A stretch of DNA of 15,806 bases, taken from positions 1 to 15,806 of the forward strand of contig NZCH01000123.1 of the NCBI GenBank assembly GCA_002688155.1, in the 5' to 3' direction. The notes under the pieces are model-generated. The model was not told where the DNA came from, made no database searches, and saw only the letters and a list, made by a program, of their open reading frames with translations. Position 1 is the stretch's first letter. Each line of letters begins with the position of its first letter. The position numbers and the translations under genes are program-made. The DNA comes from Phycisphaerae bacterium. Lineage in GTDB: Bacteria; Planctomycetota; Phycisphaerae; Phycisphaerales; Phycisphaeraceae. Of this stretch, positions 1 to 6,025 are shown in pieces.

Positions 1-185
1 CGGGCGACCACGCCCACACCGAGCGCTTCGGTCACGGCCGCCAGCGGGACGGACATGATCACCCTTGTGCTGAGTTTGTTGACATTTTGTCCGCCCGGCC
101 CGCTGCTGCGCGCAAACCGCAGCCGGATCGCCGTGTCCGGCAAAGTCACACCCGGCGCAATCGAAAGGTCGACGTCGTGGGGCAT
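1..185 (-). CDS. arfB: ArfB/ICT1-type peptidyl-tRNA hydrolase, N-terminal part (cut by window edge)
   Basis: This is the first 61 codons of a protein that runs off the left edge of the window. It carries the class I release-factor catalytic signature: residues 26-40 read ARSSGPGGQNVNKLS, with the GGQ at 31-33. An early GGQ in a protein starting with a short beta-type lead-in (MPHDVDLSIAPGV) is typical of the small stand-alone rescue hydrolases ArfB (YaeJ) and ICT1. In RF1 and RF2 the GGQ sits more than 200 residues in. Members of this family enter stalled ribosomes and hydrolyse the peptidyl-tRNA ester bond. The basic C-terminal tail that would confirm ArfB lies outside the window. The gene starts 60 nt downstream of the dioxygenase stop on the same strand and may share its transcript. 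An RF-like methyl-GGQ paralogue remains possible. Confidence 0.85.
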   Translation of the reverse strand, partial: MPHDVDLSIAPGVTLPDTAIRLRFARSSGPGGQNVNKLSTRVIMSVPLAAVTEALGVGVVA

Positions 186-245
186 GAGAGGTTCTATCGG
201 TTGTTTGGTTGGCCGGTTGCAGGCGCACGTGAATGAGTCACTCGC

Positions 246-1103
246 TCACCTCATCATCGCCTTTTGCTGCCTTGCGAAGATGGACTTTGCCGTGGAGATA
301 TCGCCGCGTAGTGGTAGCGTGACAGCCCCGGCCAATCGGGCGTGCGAGGTTTCGTTGCCGCGCACGACGCGGCCGCTGTACTCGTTCGCCGGCGGGCGAT
401 GTTCCAGTGGCAACGTGTCGCAGGCGGTGTACTCAAAGATCAGCAGCGGCCTGTTGCATCCACTTTCGTTGGGCGCTGAGCCGTGGATAACGCACGCGTT
501 GTGAATGCTCATGTCGCCGGCGGCAAGTTCGACCGGTGCAGCCCGGTCCGCATCGTCAGTTGCCAGGTCGTCTTTGATCTGGCCGACGAATTCGCCGGCC
601 TCATCGCGGTGGTTGAGGATTGGCATCTTGTGCGAGCCGGGGATGACCATCAGGCAGCCGTTATCGACCGTCGCGTCCTCGATCGCGATGCCGCAGGCGA
701 GCACGTCATAGTTGGTGTGCGGGAAGAAGGCGAAGTCCTGATGCCAGCCGATGCGCACCCCGCCGCGGCGAGCCTTGAAGTTCAGCTTCGAATGGTGGAA
801 GCGAATGTTAGGGCCGATCAGCGACTCGACGCAGTCGAGCACCGCGTCGCTGGTGGCGACCTGCCAGAACACGTCGCGCACGGCAACCGGGTGGCTGACC
901 CGCTGCAGCCTCGGGTCAGCGGCGCTGTGTCCGGCTTCGAGAATGAACACATCATCGCTGTCGGTAAGTGCCGCTGCTTTGTCGAGCAGTTCAGCGAGCG
1001 TGCCGCGTAGCCGGGCAAGTGTGCCCGCGTCGATCACGCTGCGTACGGCTGCGTAACCATCGACGTGGTAGGACTCGACCTGCTCAGGGGTGATGGCGGC
1101 CAT
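246..1103 (-). CDS. Phytanoyl-CoA dioxygenase (PhyH) family protein
   Basis: A 285-residue Fe(II)/2-oxoglutarate-dependent oxygenase of the PhyH family. The metal-binding triad is visible as H121-x-D123 in GWHQDFAFFPH and a distal His, most likely H207 in HNACVIHGS. R218 in NRPLLIFEY is placed to bind 2-oxoglutarate. The N-terminus (TPEQVESYHVDGYAAVRSVID) is the usual PhyH opening, and the length fits the family. Such enzymes hydroxylate small organic substrates in the cytosol. The substrate cannot be read from the sequence, and no biosynthetic cluster surrounds the gene. The ATG at 1103 is preceded by a TACAAT hexamer only about 10 nt away and by no clear Shine-Dalgarno site. The ArfB-like gene follows in the same direction. 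Confidence 0.88.
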   Translation of the reverse strand: MAAITPEQVESYHVDGYAAVRSVIDAGTLARLRGTLAELLDKAAALTDSDDVFILEAGHSAADPRLQRVSHPVAVRDVFWQVATSDAVLDCVESLIGPNIRFHHSKLNFKARRGGVRIGWHQDFAFFPHTNYDVLACGIAIEDATVDNGCLMVIPGSHKMPILNHRDEAGEFVGQIKDDLATDDADRAAPVELAAGDMSIHNACVIHGSAPNESGCNRPLLIFEYTACDTLPLEHRPPANEYSGRVVRGNETSHARLAGAVTLPLRGDISTAKSIFARQQKAMMR

Positions 1104-1113
1104 GGGGCTGATT

Positions 1114-1119
1114 ATTGTA
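1114..1119 (-). promoter_or_regulatory. Possible -10 box for the PhyH gene, nearly leaderless
   Basis: TACAAT on the minus strand ends 10 nt before the ATG at 1103. If it is used, transcription would start only about 4 nt before the start codon. No good -35 hexamer lies 16-18 nt upstream, so this is a weak call. Confidence 0.25.
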
Positions 1120-1226
1120 CAACCCGCGTGCGCGTCTGCGGGCCCAGCAAGGTCGGGATTTCGACCTCGATCGGTCGCGTTTGAGGCACCAATCTGGATA
1201 CCCGAACAAAATTTTAACTTACCCCC

Positions 1227-1255
1227 TTGACAAACAGATTTGTTTGGTCAATGAT
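1227..1255 (+). promoter_or_regulatory. Promoter overlaid by a long imperfect palindrome (candidate operator)
   Basis: A perfect -35 hexamer TTGACA (1227-1232) is followed after 17 nt by AATGAT (1250-1255), which matches 4 of 6 consensus -10 bases. The spacer holds a perfect 6-bp inverted repeat, CAAACA-GATT-TGTTTG (1231-1246). The symmetry continues outward with a one-base indel: the left arm TTGACAAACA mirrors the right arm TGTTTGGTCAA (1242-1252). An operator in this position would block RNA polymerase directly. The layout resembles sites used by TetR-like repressors, but no such regulator is in the window. The promoter points at the 202-residue orphan gene starting at 1344. Confidence 0.6.
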
Positions 1256-1266
1256 AGGGTAGTGGC

Positions 1267-1286
1267 GGCCGGCTGGTGAGCCGGCC
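1267..1286 (+). promoter_or_regulatory. Perfect 8-bp hairpin in the leader of the orphan gene
   Basis: GGCCGGCT, loop GGTG, then AGCCGGCC forms a perfect 8-bp GC-rich stem with a 4-nt loop. It lies just downstream of the predicted transcription start and about 57 nt before the ATG at 1344. No T-run follows, so it is not an intrinsic terminator. It could stabilise the mRNA 5' end or be an early pause site. Confidence 0.4.
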
Positions 1287-1343
1287 TTCGGCCCGCCAGA
1301 GTACGGCGTCAACCGCAGGAATCACGGACACGGAGGCCACGCG

Positions 1344-1952
1344 ATGATCAGTATTCACATGATTGGCAGGAGATTTCAGGTGGGGCATTTGTCCGCGCTG
1401 CTCGAGGCGGTTTCGCCGGCTGGTATCGATTTGCCGCTGCCGCTGCGGGCGCGGCTGCTCGAAAACGAAGCGGGTCCCCTGGGGCTTGCGCTGCGGCATG
1501 TCATGGAACTGACCTACGGACCGACAGCGCTAAGCAGGGACATGACGGTGAGGCTCCTGGCCCTGCAAGGAGGGGACGGGTCGTATGGTGGCGATCCACT
1601 GGCCATGGCCGTCGCGGCCGCGGCGATAGCGGCGTTTACCGACCAGAGCCCCCACGACGACGCCGAGCCACCTTTGGCGCTGCGCGCCGCGCTGACTGCG
1701 CTCGCCGGCATGCAAGGCGAAGACGGGCTGTTTTGCTACCACGACGACCGGACGCTGGACGACCGCGAACTCGTCGCCGCGTTCATATTGTTGCTACTGG
1801 CGAACACCCCGGCCTTTCGCCAGAGCATCCGGTTCGCTGACCTGATGACCTGGTTTGAGGTGCACGAACAGCCGACGGATCCGGACACCGGATCCATCTG
1901 GCGGATGGCCCGCACGGCGTGTGCAACGCCACGGCCCGTGCTCGCCGCGTAA
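1344..1952 (+). CDS. Orphan protein with two terpene-cyclase-like (QW-type) repeats
   Basis: I do not recognise this 202-residue protein as a named family. Two segments align with each other: residues 71-98 (LLALQGGDGSYGG, then an Ala-rich helix) and 119-152 (ALAGMQGEDGLFC, then DRELVAAFILLLL). The shared L-x-x-x-Q-x-x-D-G-x pattern followed by a hydrophobic helix is like the QW/PTase repeats of squalene-hopene cyclase and prenyltransferase alpha-toroids. The protein is far shorter than those enzymes and shows no DxDD motif, so it is more likely a small toroid-like or structural protein than a cyclase. There is no signal peptide. The start is well supported by GGAGG (1332-1336) seven nt before the ATG. 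A strong promoter with a palindromic site lies at 1227-1255, so the gene is probably regulated on its own. Confidence 0.75.
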   Translation: MISIHMIGRRFQVGHLSALLEAVSPAGIDLPLPLRARLLENEAGPLGLALRHVMELTYGPTALSRDMTVRLLALQGGDGSYGGDPLAMAVAAAAIAAFTDQSPHDDAEPPLALRAALTALAGMQGEDGLFCYHDDRTLDDRELVAAFILLLLANTPAFRQSIRFADLMTWFEVHEQPTDPDTGSIWRMARTACATPRPVLAA

Positions 1953-1986
1953 TCCATCACGGGTGCCTGGCATGCCCGCTTCAGTT

Positions 1987-2011
1987 GTGCATGTCTGGTG
2001 CATGTTACGAT
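1987..2011 (+). promoter_or_regulatory. Direct repeat next to a -10-like hexamer before the M20 peptidase gene
   Basis: The octamer GTGCATGT occurs at 1987-1994 and again at 1998-2005, so the two copies are 11 bp apart, about one helical turn. TACGAT (4 of 6 consensus -10 bases) follows directly at 2006-2011. No good -35 box is visible. Tandem sites in phase just upstream of a -10 would suit an activator. It lies 37 nt before the ATG at 2048. Confidence 0.3.
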
Positions 2012-2047
2012 GCCCCTGATTCCCGCGCGCCCCGACTGGAGCATCGC

Positions 2048-3352
2048 ATGTCCTCAGCCCGGCGGATGAAACGGTTACCTAACAAAAAAACAGCTTCCAA
2101 AACAATGCGCGCCGGACGGCAGTCCATTTCAGCACGCGTCAAGACAATCGCGCCGGGGACCCCAATCAAGGCAGATCTCAATCGTGCGGTATCACACGTG
2201 ATGAAAATGATGGTGATACCCGGCCAAAGCGCGCACGAGGGCGCCGTGGTGCGTTACATCGTCGACCACCTGCGCCGAGCCGGCTGCCCCGCGTCGGCGA
2301 TCGGTACCGACGCCGCCAACCGAAAGAGCCGGCTGGGTGGTGAAACGGGCAACCTGATCGTCAAACTTGCCGGTCGTGGGTCGATGCGCCGGGCGCCGCG
2401 GCGCATGCTTATGGCGCACATCGACACTGTGCCGGTGTGCGTGGGTACCAAGCCGGTGCGGCGCGGGGGTTGGATCGTGTCGGCCGACCGGAACACGGGG
2501 CTCGGCGCCGACGACCGTGCCGGGTCGGCTGTGCTGCTGCACGCCGCCGAACTGGTGCTGCGTCACAAGCCGGACCACCCCCCGCTGACCTTCACCTGGT
2601 GTGTCCAGGAGGAACCGGGCCTGATCGGCTCGCGGCAGTTGTCCGTGGCCCGACTGGGACGGCCGGCGGTGGCATTCAACTGCGATGGGGGCACGCCTAA
2701 CAAGTTGACCATCGGCGCCACCGGCGCGTACCGCATGGTGATCGACGTGCACGGGCTGGCGTCACACGCCGGCGTTGCGCCGCAGCGAGGCGTCAGTGCG
2801 ATCACCATCGCCTCGCACGCGATCGCACGGCTCGACCGTGGTGGCTGGCTGGGCAACATCACCAAAGACCGCAAACACGGCACGAGCAACGTGGGTTACA
2901 TTCACGCGGGCGGCGCGACCAACGTCATCACGAACCACGCCGTGCTGCACGCGGAAATGCGCAGCCACGACAAGGTGTTTCGCAAGCGCATCGTCCGTGA
3001 GTTTGTGAACGCCTTCGAGACGGCCGCCAAGACCGTGCGCAGCGACGATGGCCGCAGCGGCAGTGTCGTTATCGCGTACGAACTCGACTATGAAGCGTTC
3101 AAGTTGTCGCGCACAAGCCCGGCCGTGGTCGAAGCGGCGGCGGCGGTGAGCGCCACAGGCGATGAACCTGTCTACTTCGTATGCGATGGCGGACTGGACG
3201 CGAACTGGACCAACGCCAAAGGCATCCCGACCGTCACCTTTGGTGCCGGGCAACACAATCCGCACATGGTCAGTGAAAAGCTGAACGTCAAGGCATTTGA
3301 ATTTGGCTGCCGTGTCGGGTTGGCACTGACCATCGCACGTACGGGCGATTGA
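2048..3352 (+). CDS. M20-family metallopeptidase (PepT-like)
   Basis: A 434-residue zinc peptidase of the M20/M25/M40 clan. Zinc ligands and catalytic residues are in family order: H124-I-D126 in MAHIDTVPV, the bridging Asp in GLGADDRAGS (D155/D156), the general-base pair E188-E189 in CVQEEPGLIG, D213 in NCDGGTP, and H406 in GQHNPHMVSE. The insert around 222-310, containing SHAG (239-242), is the dimerisation domain. The late DGGLDAN and closing H are most like tripeptidase T and related di/tripeptidases. A longer reading from 1919 exists, but the ATG at 2048 has TGGAG six nt upstream, and the extra residues do not look like M20 sequence. The first 40 residues are basic and have no clear signal peptide, so a cytosolic enzyme is likely. 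The exact peptide substrate is unknown. Confidence 0.88.
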   Translation: MSSARRMKRLPNKKTASKTMRAGRQSISARVKTIAPGTPIKADLNRAVSHVMKMMVIPGQSAHEGAVVRYIVDHLRRAGCPASAIGTDAANRKSRLGGETGNLIVKLAGRGSMRRAPRRMLMAHIDTVPVCVGTKPVRRGGWIVSADRNTGLGADDRAGSAVLLHAAELVLRHKPDHPPLTFTWCVQEEPGLIGSRQLSVARLGRPAVAFNCDGGTPNKLTIGATGAYRMVIDVHGLASHAGVAPQRGVSAITIASHAIARLDRGGWLGNITKDRKHGTSNVGYIHAGGATNVITNHAVLHAEMRSHDKVFRKRIVREFVNAFETAAKTVRSDDGRSGSVVIAYELDYEAFKLSRTSPAVVEAAAAVSATGDEPVYFVCDGGLDANWTNAKGIPTVTFGAGQHNPHMVSEKLNVKAFEFGCRVGLALTIARTGD

Positions 3353-3362
3353 AGTACCGAAA

Positions 3363-3377
3363 TACCCAGGCACCCAA
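3363..3377 (+). repeat. 15-nt dispersed repeat just after a stop codon, copy 1
   Basis: TACCCAGGCACCCAA lies 10 nt after the M20 stop codon. The identical 15-mer occurs on the minus strand at 6017-6003, 8 nt after the trpS stop. Both copies have GAAGTACC immediately or shortly upstream, so the shared block is larger than the 15 bases. In both cases the element lies in the sense orientation of the preceding gene. Confidence 0.65.
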
Positions 3378-3446
3378 TGACGAAAGAATGACACGTGATG
3401 AGCGTCTAAGCGGCAGAGAAAACTTTAGAAATCTGATGATTCACCC

Positions 3447-3487
3447 GATACTCGCGTGGCAGCCCGCGGATGGATCGCCACGGGCTT
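3447..3487 (+). repeat. 41-nt dispersed hairpin repeat, copy A
   Basis: This block is 33 of 41 bases identical to 12868-12908 in the same orientation. It can form AGCCCG (3461-3466) with CGGGCT (3481-3486), or alternatively CGTGGC (3455-3460) with GCCACG (3477-3482). There is no T-run, so it is not a classical terminator. It sits in the 194-nt gap between the M20 and ComEA-like genes. That gap also holds a degenerate TTCGACTTCC/TGACCTTCCGACTT tract at about 3500-3524. Confidence 0.65.
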
Positions 3488-3546
3488 ACAGCCCCCACTT
3501 TCGACTTCCTGACCTTCCGACTTGACACCCGATAGCCAATCCTGCA

Positions 3547-3861
3547 ATGGACGCCAAAACATTCATGCTTGCCATGTGCGTCCTGGTCATGCTGGCCGTC
3601 GCGGGATCATGGCGCGCGGCGCAACCGTTGCAGCACGAATCGATCAGGCCGCAAGCAACGGGCTTTCGCATCAACGTGAATCGCGAGCCGGCGGACATGC
3701 TCACATTGTTGCCGGGTGTGGGCCCCGAGATGGCAAGGCGCATCGTCGCGCACCGTGACGCACAAGGCTCGTTCACCTCGGTCACCGCGCTGGACGACGT
3801 ACACGGCATCGGACCGCGCTCGATCGAACGGGTGCGTGCATTTGTCGCTCTGGACCCGTAG
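3547..3861 (+). CDS. ComEA-like helix-hairpin-helix protein
   Basis: A 104-residue protein with one N-terminal hydrophobic segment (about 5-22, FMLAMCVLVMLAVAG), which is a signal anchor or uncleaved signal peptide. A ComEA-type tandem HhH module follows, opening with INVNREPADML (42-52). Hairpin 1 is LLPGVGPEMARRIV (54-67) and hairpin 2 is VHGIGPRSIERVR (85-97). HhH modules bind double-stranded DNA without sequence specificity. In competence systems membrane-anchored ComEA receives incoming DNA outside the cytoplasmic membrane. No other competence gene is in the window, so a role in DNA uptake is inferred from family only. There is no clear ribosome-binding site before the ATG. The gene ends 20 nt from the convergent fliS stop. 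Confidence 0.85.
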   Translation: MDAKTFMLAMCVLVMLAVAGSWRAAQPLQHESIRPQATGFRINVNREPADMLTLLPGVGPEMARRIVAHRDAQGSFTSVTALDDVHGIGPRSIERVRAFVALDP

Positions 3862-3881
3862 CGCCAATCACGTCACGCACT

Positions 3882-4331
3882 TTACGACAGACTGCTGATC
3901 GCCGTCTGTTGGGCGTTGATCACGTCGGCGGCGTTCTCGGCGGCTTGGCCATTCTCTTCGGCGGCGCGTTGCATGAGCAACTGCCAGGCATCTTTCTCGT
4001 ACTCGAGCAATTGGATCGCTTGATCGACAGGTTTGTCCAGGCGATTGCCGTTCGCGTCCACGAGCAGCCGGTAGATGCTGGTGTACAGCGTGCTCAATCG
4101 CTGGCACAATGCCGGCGCGACTTCATGCTGCAGGCTCGTCGATAACTCGAGCACAATCTTCTGCGCTCGCATCAGCGCCCCGCAACTCGTCTCGTAGTCC
4201 TTCTTGTCCAGTGCCCGGTTGGCCTGGTGACAGAACTTGATGGCGCCGTCATAGAGCATCAGCCGCAACTCCGACGGACTGGCCGTCATGATCTTCGTCT
4301 TCATGTACGGGTTGGACTGGTTGAACTGCAT
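3882..4331 (-). CDS. fliS: Flagellar export chaperone FliS
   Basis: A 149-residue protein with the FliS opening NPYMKTKIMTASPSELRLMLYDGAIKF (residues 7-33), which includes the conserved pattern before LxLMLYDGAI. A helical bundle follows (A-x-R-A-L-D-K-K-D-Y-E). FliS binds the disordered C-terminus of flagellin in the cytosol, keeps it from polymerising early, and hands it to the export gate. The length is slightly above the usual 125-140, owing to a polar Gln/Ala-rich tail. The ATG at 4331 has no Shine-Dalgarno site and is preceded, within 20 nt, by a terminator-like hairpin. Upstream lies an apparent fliD remnant, which fits the common fliD-fliS gene order. No flagellin gene is in view. Confidence 0.93.
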   Translation of the reverse strand: MQFNQSNPYMKTKIMTASPSELRLMLYDGAIKFCHQANRALDKKDYETSCGALMRAQKIVLELSTSLQHEVAPALCQRLSTLYTSIYRLLVDANGNRLDKPVDQAIQLLEYEKDAWQLLMQRAAEENGQAAENAADVINAQQTAISSLS

Positions 4332-4343
4332 TGTTCGAATTTC

Positions 4344-4373
4344 AAAAACTCAAACGGGGCGTGGCCCGTTTGA
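4344..4373 (-). terminator. Terminator-like hairpin directly before fliS
   Basis: On the minus strand a perfect 9-bp stem, TCAAACGGG with CCCGTTTGA (4373-4365 and 4358-4350), has a 6-nt loop. It is followed by GTTTTTG (five T). It would end transcription arriving from the fliD side only about 13 nt before the fliS ATG. The remaining space is too short for a promoter, so transcripts reading into fliS must pass this hairpin. It could therefore be an attenuator. Confidence 0.6.
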
Positions 4374-4486
4374 TATCGGTTGTGTCCGCCGCGCGCGTTG
4401 ACCCGCCCGGCGCCGTTGCAGGCACCCGCCCCGCAACGGTTGCGCTTGTCCGATAAAGCCGGTGTTTTTGGATGCAAAGCACCGAA

Positions 4487-4540
4487 TCACTTGAGGTCGA
4501 TACCGCTGATCAGGCCAATGCCTGTGGTGATGGTGCCCAT
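4487..4540 (-). pseudogene. Probable fliD N-terminal remnant (17 codons)
   Basis: The short reading frame MGTITTGIGLISGIDLK ends in TGA. It closely resembles the start of the flagellar filament cap protein FliD (hook-associated protein 2), whose N-terminus typically reads like G-x-I-x-x-G-x-G-L-x-S-G-x-D before a helix. The rest of FliD is absent. The next 110 nt to the fliS hairpin contain no continuation in any frame that I can recognise, only a 7-bp inverted repeat (CCGTTGC/GCAACGG, 4413-4419 and 4433-4439). The position directly before fliS is where fliD usually sits. I read it as the scar of a deleted fliD. A chance match or a regulatory mini-ORF are alternatives. Confidence 0.5.
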
Positions 4541-4674
4541 GAGTCGGGCTTCGGAGTTTGAATTGTGGGGCGGTGGCGCGTTAATGACACCGTGTACACG
4601 TCACATGCTCGGTGCGCATCAAGACAGAATCGCCTCGTGATTGTCCAGGGCTTGGCACATCTGCCACCGTCTGG

Positions 4675-4959
4675 TCAGTCATCCAGAACGCTGCCGGCGT
4701 ACAGCCCTCGCCACCATTTGGTCGCGTCGTCCGACTGCTGTTTGGACGTGCTGTGCCGATTCGGCGGGTCGGGAAAGTTCGCGCCTTGACGCGGCGGCCA
4801 GCACGCTTCGGACGAACGAGACAGCAGATCGTAAGCCCAGCAGGCCAGTGTCCGCTCATACATCGCCCGCAAGCCCTGCGGTACGTCGCGCGGCGCAATC
4901 CACACCGAGTTGGGACCAATCACACGCATGCCCGCCCCAATCCCTGGAAAGATGGTCAT
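4675..4959 (-). CDS. Unrecognised 94-residue ORF
   Basis: I do not recognise this protein. Codon third positions are mostly G or C through most of its length, as in the neighbouring real genes, and the reading frame is closed by its own start and stop. The middle (GLRAMYERTLACWAYDLLSR, about 31-50) would form a Trp/Tyr-containing helix. The tail is polar and rich in Trp-Trp-Arg and Ser/Asp. There is no signal peptide and no motif. An inner ATG at 4929 is a possible start. It lies between the uracil-DNA glycosylase and the fliD remnant on the same strand. It could be a genuine small gene or a fragment of a larger decayed gene. Confidence 0.35.
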   Translation of the reverse strand: MTIFPGIGAGMRVIGPNSVWIAPRDVPQGLRAMYERTLACWAYDLLSRSSEACWPPRQGANFPDPPNRHSTSKQQSDDATKWWRGLYAGSVLDD

Positions 4960-5088
4960 CCATGACTCATGGGATTATCGGCACATCCCGATTCTGGTAT
5001 CGACACCAAAGTGGTATGGGCTTGAACTCCCGGTGCGAGCAAGGTTCAAACCGTACAGACATGTCTGGCACGGGGGTGCTGCGGGATT

Positions 5089-5889
5089 TCACGCGGGTTC
5101 GGTCAGCCCCAGCCGCGCCATCGCCTGTTGCAGGTCCGACCACACCTTCGCGCGGTTTTCTTTCGTGTACGACCGCAGCAGATACGCCGGGTGGAACGTG
5201 GGCATGACCGGGATCGGCCCGCCATCCGTGCCCGGCGGGTCGTACTCATGCCATGTCCCACGAATCGACGTGATGCCCTTTTTCGTGTCCAGCAGCATGC
5301 TCGTTGCCGGTCCGCCGACGGAAACGATTACCTTTGGCTGGATCGTCTTGATCTGCCGGCGCAGGTAGTCCCAGCATGTCTGCACCTCATGGGGCGTTGG
5401 CGTGCGGTTCTGTGGTGGCCGGCACTTGACGATGTTCGCGATGTAAACCTGTTCGCGCGACAAACCCATCGCAACGATCATCTTTGAGAGCAGGTCACCT
5501 GCCCGGCCAACGAACGGTCGGCCTTGCTCGTCCTCATTGCGACCCGGTCCCTCACCAACGAACATCAGGTCCGCATCTGGATCACCGTCGCCGAATACCG
5601 TGTTCGTTCGGCTGTGGCACAACTCACAGCTTGTGCAACCGCGCACCTCCTTAGCGTCCATGTCCTGGAGAATCGTCAGCTTCGCCGCCGCACCACCGCG
5701 GGGCGCGTTCACAGGCGCAACCACAGCTGCGTCCTCCGTGTTGTGCACAGCGTTTTCTTCATCTTCAACCGCCGGCGCAGCGTGTCCAACTACGGGCGCC
5801 GCCTGCCCAACCGGCACCGCGTCCACACCAAACAGCCGTTCCGTCTCGAGATGTTGTCGCATAATCCGATTTCGCGTGACATCATCCAT
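5089..5889 (-). CDS. Family 4 uracil-DNA glycosylase (4Fe-4S)
   Basis: This enzyme removes uracil from DNA, starting base-excision repair of deaminated cytosine. With the start at 5889 it is 266 residues. The iron-sulfur ligands are C85-x2-C88 (GCTSCELC), C156 (KCRPPQNR) and C172 (TCWDYL). The active-site motif GEGPGRNEDEQGRPFVGRAG spans 112-131, and HPAYLLR at 233-239 is the second motif. Residues about 25-70 form an acidic, Ala/Val-rich linker that is not part of the fold; longer N-terminal extensions of this kind are common in the family. The frame stays open upstream to 5994, but the extra residues are Cys/Arg-rich and look non-coding, so the ATG at 5889 is preferred. It lies 136 nt downstream of trpS on the same strand. 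Confidence 0.92.
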   Translation of the reverse strand: MDDVTRNRIMRQHLETERLFGVDAVPVGQAAPVVGHAAPAVEDEENAVHNTEDAAVVAPVNAPRGGAAAKLTILQDMDAKEVRGCTSCELCHSRTNTVFGDGDPDADLMFVGEGPGRNEDEQGRPFVGRAGDLLSKMIVAMGLSREQVYIANIVKCRPPQNRTPTPHEVQTCWDYLRRQIKTIQPKVIVSVGGPATSMLLDTKKGITSIRGTWHEYDPPGTDGGPIPVMPTFHPAYLLRSYTKENRAKVWSDLQQAMARLGLTEPA

Positions 5890-6002
5890 GGCGGATGTCA
5901 GCGTACCACTGCAACAACGTGACGCAAGTTGACAGGTGCACCTTCGGTGCAACCGTTCCGCGCATCGCGATTCGCCGTCCACGTGCCTCCGCAACCGGGT
6001 AT

Positions 6003-6017
6003 TTGGGTGCCTGGGTA
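6003..6017 (-). repeat. 15-nt dispersed repeat just after a stop codon, copy 2
   Basis: Read on the minus strand this is TACCCAGGCACCCAA, identical to 3363-3377. It is preceded by GGGAAG and lies 8 nt after the trpS stop, in the trpS sense direction. Confidence 0.65.
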
Positions 6018-6025
6018 CTTCCCGC

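Noticed and set aside
1919..2047. N-terminal extension of the M20 peptidase from the upstream in-frame ATG
   Set aside because: The extension overlaps the end of the preceding gene, is Cys/His-rich and unlike M20 sequence, and the ATG at 2048 has a good Shine-Dalgarno site.
2762..3394. 210-residue minus-strand open frame
   Set aside because: It is antisense to the M20 peptidase, whose catalytic residues are all intact on the plus strand.
3486..3809. 107-residue minus-strand open frame
   Set aside because: It overlaps the ComEA-like gene, which has a membrane segment and both HhH hairpins in order.
4591..4600. CGTGTACACG palindrome as an operator
   Set aside because: A 10-bp perfect palindrome is eye-catching, but it lies in a degenerate region with no nearby promoter and no second copy in the window.
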